Source of the DNA: Desulfocorpusculum sp964414345
GTDB lineage: Bacteria > Desulfobacterota > Desulfocorpusculales > Desulfocorpusculum
Assembly: GCA_964414345.1 (NCBI GenBank)
Contig: CAYPWF010000013.1
Location: forward strand, 1-64,000
DNA: 64,000 bases
Reading direction: 5' to 3'
In this document: one piece after another, positions 6,317 through 15,883 of the stretch
How the letters are laid out: the number at the start of each line of letters is the position of its first letter
Numbering within the stretch: position 1 is the first letter of the stretch
Made by a program: the position numbers and the translations under genes
The notes under the pieces: generated by a model
The model's database searches: none
Told to the model about the DNA's origin: nothing
Seen by the model: the letters and a program-made list of their open reading frames with translations, nothing else

Positions 6317-9300
6317 TCAATATGTTAGCTCTATTTTGGTGCCTGACACCATGGAGTGGTAGTCCTGCAGGGAGCGCACTTCCAGCCTTTTTCTTCTCAA
6401 GGCTTCGATGCCGTTGACCGTGGCGGCAGCACCGCTCAGGGTGGTGACTATGGGGATGTTGAAACTTGTGGCAGTGGAACGGATGGCCACCTCGTCCTGC
6501 CTAGGGCTCCTGCCCGGAGTGGGAATGTTGATGATGAGGTGGATCTGTCCGTTCTTGATAAGATCCACCACGTTGGGCCTTCCTTCAGAGACCTTGCGGA
6601 TCCTGGTCACTTCTATGTCGTTTCGAATCAGAGCATTGGCCGTGCCTTCTGTGGCCACAATGTCAAAGCCCAAGTCCACCAGTCTCTTTACTATGTAAAG
6701 GATGTTTCGCTTGTCCTTGTTCCTCACGCTCACAAAAACCGTTCCCTCAAGGGGTAGGTGCAGATCCGCAGCCATCTGGCTTTTGGCAAAGGCCATGCCG
6801 AATGTCCCGTCTATGCCCATGACCTCTCCTGTGGAGCGCATCTCGGGTCCCAAGATGGTGTCCACACCAGGGAATCTCTTGAAGGGGAAAACCGACTCTT
6901 TGACGGCCAGATAAGGAGGGATTATCTCCTTGGTGAGGCCCATTTCCCTCAATTTCCGACCCATCATAACCCGGGTGGCCACCTTGGCCCAGGGGATCCC
7001 GGTGGCCTTGCTCACAAAAGGAATGGTGCGGGAAGCGCGGGGGTTGACCTCCAGCACGTACACCACGTCGTTTTTGACCGCGTACTGGATGTTCATAAGC
7101 CCCACCACCTGGAGCTCCCTGGCCAAAGCGTGGGTGTTGCGCCTTATCTCTTCCAAGACAGGCTCGTTTAGGGTGATTGCTGGAAGAACGCAGGCACTGT
7201 CCCCCGAATGTATGCCCGCTTCTTCCACGTGCTCCATGATGCCGGCAATGACCACGTCTTGACCGTCAGCCACGGCATCCACATCCACCTCTATGGCGTC
7301 CTCTAGGTACTTGTCTATGAGGATGGGTCTGTCCGGGGAGGCCTCCACAGCCATAGCCACGTAGGTTTCCAGGTCCTTTTCGTGGTACACGATCTCCATG
7401 GCCCTTCCCCCCAACACAAAGGAGGGCCGTACCACTACTGGGTAACCGATCTGGGAGGCCACCTCTTTGGCCTGGGAAATGGATAGGGCCGTGCCGTTTT
7501 CAGGCTGGACTAAACCCAGCTTCTTGAGCAGCTCCTGGAACCTCTCCCTGTCTTCTGCCCTGTCTATGCTGTCGGAAGATGTACCCAGGAGCCTAATCCC
7601 TGCCTCCTTGAGGGCCACAGCCAGATTGAGCGGCGTCTGGCCGCCGAACTGGACTATGAGGCCCAGGGGCTTTTCCCTCTCCACTATGGCCAGCACGTCT
7701 TCTCTGGTCAGGGGCTCGAAGTAGAGCCTGTCGGATGTGTCGTAGTCGGTGCTTACGGTCTCAGGATTGGAGTTTACCATTATGCTCTCGTAGCCCATTT
7801 CCCTGAGGGCAAAAGAGGCATGGCAACAGCAGTAATCGAACTCTATGCCCTGACCGATGCGGTTAGGCCCCCCTCCCAGAATCATCACCTTGGCTCGCTC
7901 TGAGGAGCGGCTTTCATCCACCGGCTCGTATGTGGAATAGTAGTATGGAGTATATGCCTCAAACTCCGCTGCGCAGGTGTCCACTAGTTTGAAGGCAGGC
8001 ACCACACCCAGGGAAAGCCTAAGCTGCCTTACGGTCTCCTCCTCTGTGCCCCAAATGTGTGCCAGTTGCACATCCGAGAAACCGTAGGATTTGGCCTTCC
8101 AAAGAAGATCCCTTCCCACCGAACTCCTCAAGGCTTCCAGGTCCGCAAGTTCCCCCTCCTTTCGGCTCCCTGCCTTGGGCCTGGCTTGCAAAAGCTCCTG
8201 CTCCATCTCCACCAATTGTTTTATATGATGCAGGAACCAAGGATCTATTCCCGTGAGCCTCTGGATCTCCTCCACGTGCATGCCTTCCAGCAAGGCTATG
8301 CGCACAAAAAAAATCCTCAGGGGATTGGGAACCCTGAGTTTCTGCCTGATCCTCTCCCATCTCTCCTCAACGCTCATGGCCCTCGGGTCCGGCCTCCTCT
8401 GAAGCAGACTGAGCTGTACCGGGGCCTCAGGCTTTGAAGCCTCAGGCAGGCTCTCAGGAGTCCACACCAGCCCGTCTTTTCCGTCGTTGCCTAAGCCGTA
8501 ACGGCCGATCTCCAAAGAGCGAAGCCCCTTCTGAAGGGCCTCTTTGAAGGTCCGGCCTATGGCCATGGTCTCCCCCACAGATTTCATGGAAGTGGTAAGG
8601 GTGGGATCCGAGCCCGGGAACTTCTCGAAGGTGAACCTGGGGATCTTCACCACGCAGTAATCTATGGTGGGCTCGAAGGAGGCGGGGGTCTCCCTGGTTA
8701 TGTCATTGGCTATTTCGTCCAGGGTGTAACCTACGGCCAGCTTGGCCGCTATCTTGGCTATTGGAAAGCCCGTGGCCTTGGAGGCCAGGGCCGAGCTCCT
8801 TGAGACCCTGGGGTTCATCTCTATGATGACCATGCGCCCGTCTTTGGGGTTGATGGCGAACTGGATGTTGGAGCCCCCTGTCTCCACCCCTATCTCCCTG
8901 ATGCAGGATATGGCCGCATCCCTCATGCGCTGGTATTCCCGATCCGTGAGGGTCTGGGCAGGGGCCACTGTGATGCTGTCTCCTGTGTGCACCCCCATGG
9001 GGTCCAGATTCTCTATGGAGCAGATTATCACCACATTGTCCTTGAGGTCCCGCATCACCTCCAGCTCAAACTCCTTCCAACCTATGACCGACTCCTCCAA
9101 CAGCACCTGCCTGATCATGCTGGCCTCTAAGCCCCTGGCAGCCTTCTCTTCCAGCTCCTCCATGTTGTAGGCCACCCCTCCCCCTATGCCCCCCAGGGTG
9201 AAAGCCGGCCTTATTATCACAGGGAAACCCAGCTCCTGTGCCACAGACCTGGCCTCTTCCAGGGAGTGGGCCAGTCCGCTTTGCGGAAGGTCCAGGCCTA

Positions 9301-9715
9301 TGCGGGCCATGGCCTCCCGGAAAAGCTCCCGGTTCTCTGCCTTGTGAATGGCCTCCAGCTTGGCCCCGATCATCTCCACCCCGAAGCCCTCCAGCACCCC
9401 AGCCTCAGCCACCTGCACCGCCACATTAAGACCGGTCTGCCCCCCCAGGGTGGGAAGCAGGGCGTCTGGCCTCTCTTTTTCTATGATCCGCGCTACGGCC
9501 TCGGGCACTATGGGCTCTATGTAGGTGCTATCCGCCATTTCGGGGTCGGTCATGATGGTGGCTGGATTGCTGTTGATTAGTACCACCTGATAGCCCTCTT
9601 CCCTCAAGGCCTTACAGGCCTGGCTTCCCGAGTAATCAAACTCGCAGGCCTGTCCTATCACGATGGGGCCGGAGCCAATGATCAGGATCTTGTGGATGTC
9701 CGTTCTCTTGGGCAT
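6317..9715 (-). CDS. carB: Carbamoyl-phosphate synthase large subunit
   Basis: The product is 1132 aa, against about 1073 in E. coli. It makes carbamoyl phosphate from glutamine-derived ammonia, bicarbonate and two ATP, for pyrimidine and arginine synthesis. Both ATP-grasp halves are complete: GSGPIVIGQACEFDYSG near residue 14 and GGGPNRIGQGIEFDYCC near 614, each with an IEMNPR/LEVNPRASR metal-binding motif. A C-terminal MGS-like allosteric domain (TEGTA) follows. The second half begins about 47 residues later than in E. coli, so the extra length sits mainly in the linking oligomerisation domain (about 410-590). carA lies 149 bp upstream in the same direction, separated by a terminator-like element. 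Confidence 0.97.
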   Translation of the reverse strand: MPKRTDIHKILIIGSGPIVIGQACEFDYSGSQACKALREEGYQVVLINSNPATIMTDPEMADSTYIEPIVPEAVARIIEKERPDALLPTLGGQTGLNVAVQVAEAGVLEGFGVEMIGAKLEAIHKAENRELFREAMARIGLDLPQSGLAHSLEEARSVAQELGFPVIIRPAFTLGGIGGGVAYNMEELEEKAARGLEASMIRQVLLEESVIGWKEFELEVMRDLKDNVVIICSIENLDPMGVHTGDSITVAPAQTLTDREYQRMRDAAISCIREIGVETGGSNIQFAINPKDGRMVIIEMNPRVSRSSALASKATGFPIAKIAAKLAVGYTLDEIANDITRETPASFEPTIDYCVVKIPRFTFEKFPGSDPTLTTSMKSVGETMAIGRTFKEALQKGLRSLEIGRYGLGNDGKDGLVWTPESLPEASKPEAPVQLSLLQRRPDPRAMSVEERWERIRQKLRVPNPLRIFFVRIALLEGMHVEEIQRLTGIDPWFLHHIKQLVEMEQELLQARPKAGSRKEGELADLEALRSSVGRDLLWKAKSYGFSDVQLAHIWGTEEETVRQLRLSLGVVPAFKLVDTCAAEFEAYTPYYYSTYEPVDESRSSERAKVMILGGGPNRIGQGIEFDYCCCHASFALREMGYESIMVNSNPETVSTDYDTSDRLYFEPLTREDVLAIVEREKPLGLIVQFGGQTPLNLAVALKEAGIRLLGTSSDSIDRAEDRERFQELLKKLGLVQPENGTALSISQAKEVASQIGYPVVVRPSFVLGGRAMEIVYHEKDLETYVAMAVEASPDRPILIDKYLEDAIEVDVDAVADGQDVVIAGIMEHVEEAGIHSGDSACVLPAITLNEPVLEEIRRNTHALARELQVVGLMNIQYAVKNDVVYVLEVNPRASRTIPFVSKATGIPWAKVATRVMMGRKLREMGLTKEIIPPYLAVKESVFPFKRFPGVDTILGPEMRSTGEVMGIDGTFGMAFAKSQMAADLHLPLEGTVFVSVRNKDKRNILYIVKRLVDLGFDIVATEGTANALIRNDIEVTRIRKVSEGRPNVVDLIKNGQIHLIINIPTPGRSPRQDEVAIRSTATSFNIPIVTTLSGAAATVNGIEALRRKRLEVRSLQDYHSMVSGTKIELTY

Positions 9716-9757
9716 GTATCAGCACCTGTTGGATTTTCTCAATTAGCCGCCAGGCTC

Positions 9758-9785
9758 AAAAAAAACCGACTTACAAACGAGCCGG
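9758..9785 (-). terminator. Terminator or attenuator between carA and carB
   Basis: On the minus strand CCGGCT pairs with AGTCGG (one G-U pair, 8-nt loop) and is followed directly by eight T residues. The downstream GAGCC can also pair with GGCTC in the left arm, giving a competing structure. It could terminate after carA or attenuate carB. Which one occurs cannot be told from sequence. Confidence 0.5.
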
Positions 9786-9864
9786 GATTTTCCCAAACTT
9801 CTTTTTCCTGGGCCGGGCAAAAGCCTCTCCTCTTGGATTAAAAGCAATCCCCAAGCTGCGGGGT

Positions 9865-11043
9865 TCATGGCCGCCCCCCCAGGTCTTGTTTTCTGTTTCC
9901 CTCCATCATGGCCACAAAATCCCGGAACAGATACCTGGCATCATGGGGCCCTGGGGCTGCCTCTGGATGATATTGCACTGACAGGATAGGCAGTTCCTTA
10001 TGGCGCAACCCCTCCAGGGTCTGGTCGTTGAGATTCACGTGGGTAAGCTCCACCTCCTTGGGGTCCAGGCTCTCCATATCCACGCAGAACCCATGGTTCT
10101 GGGCTGTGATCTCCACCTTGCCTGTGCGCAGGTCCTTGACTGGCTGGTTTCCACCCCGGTGGCCGAACTTGAGCTTGAAGGTGCGCCCCCCCAAAGCCAA
10201 ACCCAGTATCTGGTGACCCAGACAGATCCCGAATATGGGCTTCTTACCCAAGAGGTCCCTCACAGTGTTCACCAGATAAGGCACTCCTTCTGGATCTCCA
10301 GGGCCGTTGGAAAGAAAAATACCCTCAGGCTCCAGCTCCAGGATCTCCCGGGCTGTGGTATTGGCCGGCACCACATGAACCTTGCATCCCACAGAACGTA
10401 GAAGCCGCAGAATGTTGTACTTGACCCCCCCGTCCACAGCCACCACCCGGTAGAGCGGCTCAGCTCTGGGCCGATCCCTGCCTGGCTCAGGAAGCTCCTC
10501 CTTTATGCCTCCCAGCCGGGCCTCCAGCTCCTCCCACTCAAACGGCCCCCTGCAAGTCACCTCCTTGACCAGATCCCTCCCCACCAAACCAGGAGAAGAG
10601 CGGGCCTTCTCCACCAGGTTTCCCACCTCCGAGTCCACCGTGGAGAGAACAGCCCTCATGGCTCCGGCCTGCCTTATGTGCTTGGTCAGGGCCCTTGTGT
10701 CTACCCCCTCCACAGCCACTATCCCGTGCTGCTTGAGGTAATCCCCCAGAGAGCCGGTAGCCCTCCAGTTGCTGTATGCAGGGCAGTACTCCCTGACCAC
10801 AAAGCCTTCCACATGCGGCCTCCAGGACTCCACGTCCTGCTCGTTCACCCCGTAGTTGCCTATGAGGGGATATGTCATGGCCACTATCTGGCCTTTGTAG
10901 GAGGGATCCGTAAGGATCTCCTGGTAACCGCACATGGAGGTGTTGAAAACCACCTCCCCGTAAGCCTCACCCTCTGCCCCGAAAGAGAGGCCCTTGAACC
11001 AAAGACCGTCTTCCAGGGCCAATATGGCTGTTTTTCTCAGCAT
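9865..11043 (-). CDS. carA: Carbamoyl-phosphate synthase small (glutaminase) subunit
   Basis: This is a 392-aa protein of normal length. The N-terminal CPSase small-chain domain contains MTYPLIGNYGV and STVDSE. The C-terminal class I glutamine amidotransferase domain has FLSNGPGDPE, the nucleophile FGICLGHQ and the His/Glu pair of QYHPEAAPGPHD. It releases ammonia from glutamine and channels it to CarB, which is encoded 149 bp downstream. The upstream 374-aa gene ends 78 bp away in the same direction, so co-transcription is possible. Confidence 0.97.
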   Translation of the reverse strand: MLRKTAILALEDGLWFKGLSFGAEGEAYGEVVFNTSMCGYQEILTDPSYKGQIVAMTYPLIGNYGVNEQDVESWRPHVEGFVVREYCPAYSNWRATGSLGDYLKQHGIVAVEGVDTRALTKHIRQAGAMRAVLSTVDSEVGNLVEKARSSPGLVGRDLVKEVTCRGPFEWEELEARLGGIKEELPEPGRDRPRAEPLYRVVAVDGGVKYNILRLLRSVGCKVHVVPANTTAREILELEPEGIFLSNGPGDPEGVPYLVNTVRDLLGKKPIFGICLGHQILGLALGGRTFKLKFGHRGGNQPVKDLRTGKVEITAQNHGFCVDMESLDPKEVELTHVNLNDQTLEGLRHKELPILSVQYHPEAAPGPHDARYLFRDFVAMMEGNRKQDLGGRP

Positions 11044-11121
11044 TGCCCTTTTTCCTTTGCCCAGGGGATATGGAGAATCCGTGCCCCCCGGCCGACTACC
11101 CTCTTATTAGGTCTTTTTTCT

Positions 11122-12246
11122 CTAGCCCGTTGAAGTCCCCTGCGGGCTCGTCTCTATCTGAAGGATCACCAGATTGCCCCTATCCCTTGTGGAAAAGTCA
11201 CCTTTGAGGCACCCGGCATCCCAACCAGGTAGCGCCACCACCTGCAGCAGGGCATTGCGCCAACCTTGCTTCCACCTGGGCTCCATGCCCGCCACCCTCT
11301 CCAAGAGCTGATCCCTCACCTCCTGCAGAAAGTAGGAAGCCAAAGCCCTGGCCTTGGGCAAAAAAGCCTGAATCTCCCCAGCCCCCAGTCCCCGAAGTTC
11401 CTGCAGAAAACCTTCCATCTTCTCACAGAAAGTTTCCCAGGGGACCCAACCTTCCAGACCCCGGCGCATCCTGGCAACTTCCTGCACATCCAAAGGCGAG
11501 AACATGGGCAGCTCCAGCTGCATGAGGGCCACCGGAGGAGCCCCTCCTTGCTGGGCGGCCATTTCCACGGCTTTTTCCAGCAGGTGCTCCAGGACCAATC
11601 TGTTGGTTGTCAAGAGAGGGAAGGCTTTGCCCTCCTCCAGCAGGGCCAGCATCTCCGCCCAGGCTTTCACCCTCTGGGGGATCAAGAAGTCGTCCTGCTC
11701 CAAGCTAGGCAGAGGCTCGGCCATCCATTCCGGTAAATCCGCCTCCTCCACACCCAGATGCAGGAGCATCCGGGCTTGGCTCTTTTCCAGGCTTGCCAGC
11801 TCTTCCTGGATCTCGTTCCTCTGGCGCTCCAAATCCTGGGCCAGCTGCAAGAGCAACTGTCCCCTAAGGGTCTCTTCTTCCGGGGAGCGATCCATGACAC
11901 CGCTTCCATAGTCGCGGATCTTTCTGGCCAGGCTCCAGCGGCTGTCCTCCTCAGATTCCAACCCTGCATGCTGCAAATAGCGCAAGTAACCGCTTTCCTG
12001 GTACAAATGTCCCAGCCTCTCCCACTCCCGCAAAAGAGCCCTTACCTCTTTCTTGTCCAAACCCAAAGCCAAAGGACGCCTCACAACCACCCAGTCCAGC
12101 TTCTGGGCCTCTTCGGTAAAAGGGGAAGGGCAGGAAAAAGCCGGCTGAAGTATCACAATCTTCTGAAACCACAAGAGAAGCTCCCAAAGAGGCTTTGCCT
12201 CCAGGTCTATGTAAGGGAAATAGAGAGCAGGTGTTAGTCCGGCCAT
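11122..12246 (-). CDS. Uncharacterised 374-aa coiled-coil protein
   Basis: I do not recognise a named family. The protein is soluble, with no signal peptide or membrane helix. It opens with LTPALYFPYIDLEAKPLWELLLWF and has a charged heptad-like region at about 125-165 (LAQDLERQRNEIQEELASLEK). Two Trp-rich stretches (PEWMAEPL, GWVPWETF) follow, and it ends with an ETSPQGTSTG tail. The start begins with a conserved-looking block (FPYIDLEAKPLWELL), which supports a genuine gene. It sits upstream of carA in the same direction and divergent from glnS. Confidence 0.6.
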   Translation of the reverse strand: MAGLTPALYFPYIDLEAKPLWELLLWFQKIVILQPAFSCPSPFTEEAQKLDWVVVRRPLALGLDKKEVRALLREWERLGHLYQESGYLRYLQHAGLESEEDSRWSLARKIRDYGSGVMDRSPEEETLRGQLLLQLAQDLERQRNEIQEELASLEKSQARMLLHLGVEEADLPEWMAEPLPSLEQDDFLIPQRVKAWAEMLALLEEGKAFPLLTTNRLVLEHLLEKAVEMAAQQGGAPPVALMQLELPMFSPLDVQEVARMRRGLEGWVPWETFCEKMEGFLQELRGLGAGEIQAFLPKARALASYFLQEVRDQLLERVAGMEPRWKQGWRNALLQVVALPGWDAGCLKGDFSTRDRGNLVILQIETSPQGTSTG

Positions 12247-12565
12247 GGACGGGCTCTTTTGGGCTCCTTCATTCAGAATGGGAACCTAGACTCTGCAGCC
12301 TCGGGTCCGGTGGAATCCGGCCCGCATATTGCGGCCCGGCAAAACCGGGCCCCCTCAAAACTACCAAGTTGGTACCACATGATATCATGAGCCCAGCCTA
12401 TGTGCTAAGGGCAGACCTTTACTTCTGTTCTTAGGCTGGGGACCCAGAGCTTCGGCCTACCGGGCCATCCCTGCTGCTGTATTGACCATGACCCCCTCAG
12501 ACCATATCATGGCGGCAAAACAGCCTAATAGCGGCCAGAGTGGTCCTTTTCGTGGGGCAAAGCTC
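12247..12565. other. 319-bp divergent spacer with two inverted repeats
   Basis: GGCCCGG (12333-12339) pairs with CCGGGCC (12345-12351) around CAAAA. A wider inverted repeat CCCAGCCTA (12392-12400) / TAGGCTGGG (12432-12440) encloses 31 nt. The regulatory signals of glnS and of the divergent unknown gene must lie here. No clear -35/-10 pair was picked out. An ATG at 12482, in frame with glnS, has no ribosome site. Confidence 0.45.
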
Positions 12566-14254
12566 ATGGAAAAACAAAAAGCTGCTGAACCCAAAGATTT
12601 TATCAGGGAGATAATCCTGGAAGACCTCCGGCTAGGGAAAAACAACGGGAGGGTGGCCACCCGTTTCCCTCCGGAGCCCAACGGGTTTCTTCACATCGGC
12701 CACGCCAAGTCCATATGCCTCAACTTTGGAATTGCCCAGGAGTTCGGGGGCACCTGCAACCTCCGCCTCGACGACACCAATCCCTCCAAAGAGGAGACCA
12801 GGTACGTGGAGTCCATCATGGAGGACGTGCGCTGGTTGGGCTTCGATTGGGGGGAGAGGCTCTACTTCGCATCGGACTATTTCGAGCAGCTTTACCAATT
12901 CGCCCTGGAGCTCATCCGCAAAGGCAAGGCATATGTGGACAGCTCCACCCAGGAAGAAATCCGTGAGATGAGGGGCACCCTCACCCAGCCCGGAAAAGAG
13001 AGCCCTTACCGGAGCCGCTCCGTGGAAGAAAATCTGGAGCTCTTCGAGAGGATGAGAAGGGGTGAATTCGCCGACGGGGAACACGTGCTCAGGGCCAAGA
13101 TAGACATGGCCTCCCCCAACCTGCTCATGAGGGATCCAGTGCTCTACCGTATCAGAAAAGTGGAGCATCATCGCACAGGAAACAGATGGTGCATCTACCC
13201 CATGTATGATTTCACCCACTGCCTCTCAGACGCCATAGAGGGAATCACCCACTCCATCTGTACCCTTGAGTTCGAGGTGAACAGACCCCTTTATGATTGG
13301 GTGCTGGACAATGTAAGCGCCCCTTGCCACCCCCAACAGATAGAGTTTGCAAGGCTCAACCTGAGCTACACGGTGCTCAGCAAGCGAAAGCTTATCCAGC
13401 TGGTGGAGCAGAGGGTGGTGGAGGGCTGGGACGACCCACGCATGCCCACCATCGCCGGGCTTCGCAGAAGGGGCTATACTCCCGAGGCCATACGGGATTT
13501 CTGCGACAGGATCGGGGTTGCCCGCAAGGACAGCCTGGTGGACATAGGGCTCTTGGAGCACTGTGTCCGAGAGGACTTGAACCAAAGGGCCCGCAGGGTC
13601 ATGGCCGTGCTAAGACCTCTCAAAGTGGTCATAGAGAACTACCCCGAGGGCCAGGTGGAGGAGCTGCAGGGCCCATACCATCCCGAGGACGCCTCCCTGG
13701 GCTCCAGGCCCATCCCCTTTTCCAGGAGCATCCTCATAGAGAGGGACGATTTCACGGAAAACCCTCCCCGCAATTACCACAGGCTGGCCCCGGGAAGGGA
13801 AGTAAGGCTGCGCTACGGGTATTTCATACGATGTGTGGATGTGAGGAAAGACCCCTCCACCGGGGAGATAACGGAACTGCGCTGCACTTACGACCCCCAG
13901 ACAAGAAGCGGCTTTGCCCCTGACGGCCGCAAAGTCAAAGGCACCATCCACTGGGTGCCTGCAGAGCATTCCCTCGAGGCTGAGGTGCGCCTGTACGACA
14001 GGCTTTTCTTGGCCGAGGACCCCAACCAGGGACCGGATTTCCTGGCCTACCTGAACCCCGGCTCCCTGGAGGTGATCCGGGGGGCCAGGGTTGAGCCAAG
14101 CCTAGCCCAGGCCTTCCCAGGGGACCATTTTCAGTTCGAGCGGGTAGGTTATTTCAACCTGGACCCTGTGGAAGGCTCCAGGGGAAGGCTGGTCTTCAAC
14201 AGAACCGTGCCCCTGAAGGACACCTGGGCTAAGCTGGCCGGCCGCTCTATTTGA
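12566..14254 (+). CDS. glnS: Glutaminyl-tRNA synthetase
   Basis: This is a 562-aa class I synthetase charging tRNA-Gln with glutamine. It has FPPEPNGFLHIGHAKS (the HIGH motif) near residue 40, LRLDDTNP just after, and VLSKRKL as the KMSKS-type loop near 270. The C-terminal beta-barrel anticodon-binding domains follow (RTVPLKDTW near the end). ATG 12566 has a GTGGGG site 9 nt upstream and gives the usual family length; an in-frame ATG at 12482 adds 28 non-conserved residues. The cognate tRNA-Gln(CUG) is in this window at 32265-32338. The gene overlaps the convergent DUF5661 gene by 8 bp. Confidence 0.96.
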   Translation: MEKQKAAEPKDFIREIILEDLRLGKNNGRVATRFPPEPNGFLHIGHAKSICLNFGIAQEFGGTCNLRLDDTNPSKEETRYVESIMEDVRWLGFDWGERLYFASDYFEQLYQFALELIRKGKAYVDSSTQEEIREMRGTLTQPGKESPYRSRSVEENLELFERMRRGEFADGEHVLRAKIDMASPNLLMRDPVLYRIRKVEHHRTGNRWCIYPMYDFTHCLSDAIEGITHSICTLEFEVNRPLYDWVLDNVSAPCHPQQIEFARLNLSYTVLSKRKLIQLVEQRVVEGWDDPRMPTIAGLRRRGYTPEAIRDFCDRIGVARKDSLVDIGLLEHCVREDLNQRARRVMAVLRPLKVVIENYPEGQVEELQGPYHPEDASLGSRPIPFSRSILIERDDFTENPPRNYHRLAPGREVRLRYGYFIRCVDVRKDPSTGEITELRCTYDPQTRSGFAPDGRKVKGTIHWVPAEHSLEAEVRLYDRLFLAEDPNQGPDFLAYLNPGSLEVIRGARVEPSLAQAFPGDHFQFERVGYFNLDPVEGSRGRLVFNRTVPLKDTWAKLAGRSI

Positions 14255-14690
14255 GGGCCTTGGCCTCGGTCTGGGCCAGCGCGCTTCTTGCCTTGAGAAG
14301 CCTGCGGTAGTAGGCGTCCATCTTAGAGGTATCTTTGGCCACCGCTGCCTTGAGAAGGTCCCCCTCCAACTCGGCCACCTCCAGCCTCTGGTAGTAATCC
14401 ATGGACTCCTTGAGATGCGCCAGCACTATCTTGCCCGTCAGAAGGGGATGGTTGTTGGTCACGTTGGCATCCGGGAAGCGGGTCCCGTGCTCCAGCTCCA
14501 CCTCCAGACCCACCCTGAACTCCTCAAGGGGGACGCGCATCCCCTCTGTGTTCACCTCTTTGAGGATGACGCGGGCTTCCTTCTCTGTCACCTTGGGATT
14601 CTTGAGGCGGCTCCAGTCCCTTATTCCCAAAGCCTTGCAAACCCTTTGCACCTCCCCCGGGGTCACGTATACGGGAATCTCCATATGCAC
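14247..14690 (-). CDS. DUF5661-family protein
   Basis: This small cytoplasmic protein has 147 aa. Its C-terminal half has the DUF5661 pattern: EHGTRFPDANVTNNHPLLTG, then KIVLAHLKE and DYYQRLEVAE. The function is unknown. The N-terminal 60 residues (YVTPGEVQRVCKALGI) look like a small helical, perhaps HTH-like, domain. It is 40 bp downstream of mdh in the same direction and may be the last gene of the sdhAB-mdh unit. Its 3' end overlaps glnS by 8 bp on the opposite strand. Confidence 0.75.
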   Translation of the reverse strand: MHMEIPVYVTPGEVQRVCKALGIRDWSRLKNPKVTEKEARVILKEVNTEGMRVPLEEFRVGLEVELEHGTRFPDANVTNNHPLLTGKIVLAHLKESMDYYQRLEVAELEGDLLKAAVAKDTSKMDAYYRRLLKARSALAQTEAKALK

Positions 14691-14729
14691 CTCCTCTGGC
14701 TGTAGGATTGCCCCCTTTGGGGCCGGGTC

Positions 14730-15788
14730 TCACTGTATGGCAAACTTCTCCATCAAGATTTTGGCTGCAACCCGGGTGTCCTCCTTTATCTGAGCAGCCG
14801 AGGCTCTTAGGGCTTCCCGGATGTCCTGGATTTCCAGCTCGTAGATCTCCTCCACCCCTTGGGGACCTATTTTAGCCGGGACCCCGAAACCCATGGAGTC
14901 TATATTGTCTTGGGGTTCGATGAGGCCGTATTCTTTCTCCAAAATAGCTACCACCGGTTGCACCTCGGACTCACCGCTCACAATGGCCCTCAGCATCTGC
15001 CCCACCGCCTTGGCAGGCCCCACTGAAGCACTGTGCCCTGTGGCCTCCACGAAGTGTGTCCCACCTTTCTTGGCCTGCTCCAGTATGGCCCCTATCCGGG
15101 AGGGGTCGACCCCCTTGGCCTCTAGAAGAAGATCCAAAGGGATTCCCCCCACTGAGAAAAATCGGGGGCTTACCACCATGGAGTCCCCATGGTCTCCGAA
15201 GACAATGCCTTTCATCTCGTTCCCCGAGATGCCCAGTTCCTTGGCCACCGCGTAGCATATGCGCCTGGCATCCAGGTTCCCGGCTTGTCCCATGACTTTT
15301 TGCCGGGGGAAACCGCTTACCTTGTACCCCACCCAGGTCATGGTGGTGACTGGGTTTCCCATGAAAACCAAGACAGGAAGTCTCTCAGGATCGCATCCAC
15401 CATAGAGTTTTCTTATCTCCAAGGCTGTTTGGGCTATGATCTCGGTGTTTACCTGGAGGAGATCCCTCCTGCTCTGGCCCTCTTTCCTGGGTACCCCCGC
15501 CCCCACAAAGATGACATCCAGGCCTGCCATGTCCTCCACCTTGTTGGTGCCTATGAGCCTGGGCCTTCTGGTGGCGTTGGCCTTTAGATCCTCTATCCAG
15601 GCTCCAGCACGGTTGGGGTAATCCGGACGGGGGCGGCCATAGAACACGATCTCCTTGCCCAGGCCCTCATCCACCAGAAAGACCACAACGTCCCTGGAGA
15701 CATTCCCAAACCCCCAAACCCCTATGCGGTCCATCTCCCTGGGTCTCTCCACCAGGAAGCAGCCCCTCTCAAGCCCCATGTCTCCCAT
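14730..15788 (-). CDS. mdh: Malate dehydrogenase (LDH/MDH superfamily)
   Basis: The 352-aa product interconverts malate and oxaloacetate with NAD. It has GFGNVS as the nucleotide loop, VGAGVPRKEG with QSRRDL (substrate-binding arginines of the MDH type), FMGNPV, SGFPRQKVMG, LDARR, and GDHGDSMV with the catalytic His near residue 200. The start at 15788 follows a GGGAGGTGAAG site. It leaves about 18 residues ahead of the Rossmann fold, more than usual; the next Met (15734) would remove them. It lies 95 bp downstream of sdhB and probably belongs to the sdhAB unit, giving a fumarate/succinate/malate segment. Confidence 0.9.
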   Translation of the reverse strand: MGDMGLERGCFLVERPREMDRIGVWGFGNVSRDVVVFLVDEGLGKEIVFYGRPRPDYPNRAGAWIEDLKANATRRPRLIGTNKVEDMAGLDVIFVGAGVPRKEGQSRRDLLQVNTEIIAQTALEIRKLYGGCDPERLPVLVFMGNPVTTMTWVGYKVSGFPRQKVMGQAGNLDARRICYAVAKELGISGNEMKGIVFGDHGDSMVVSPRFFSVGGIPLDLLLEAKGVDPSRIGAILEQAKKGGTHFVEATGHSASVGPAKAVGQMLRAIVSGESEVQPVVAILEKEYGLIEPQDNIDSMGFGVPAKIGPQGVEEIYELEIQDIREALRASAAQIKEDTRVAAKILMEKFAIQ

Positions 15789-15883
15789 CTTCACCTCCCC
15801 TGCCCACACCCAGAATCCTTAATGATCGTACAATGCCCTCCCACGGCCGTTTGCCGGCCATGCACTCGCCCCCGGCTGGGGAC

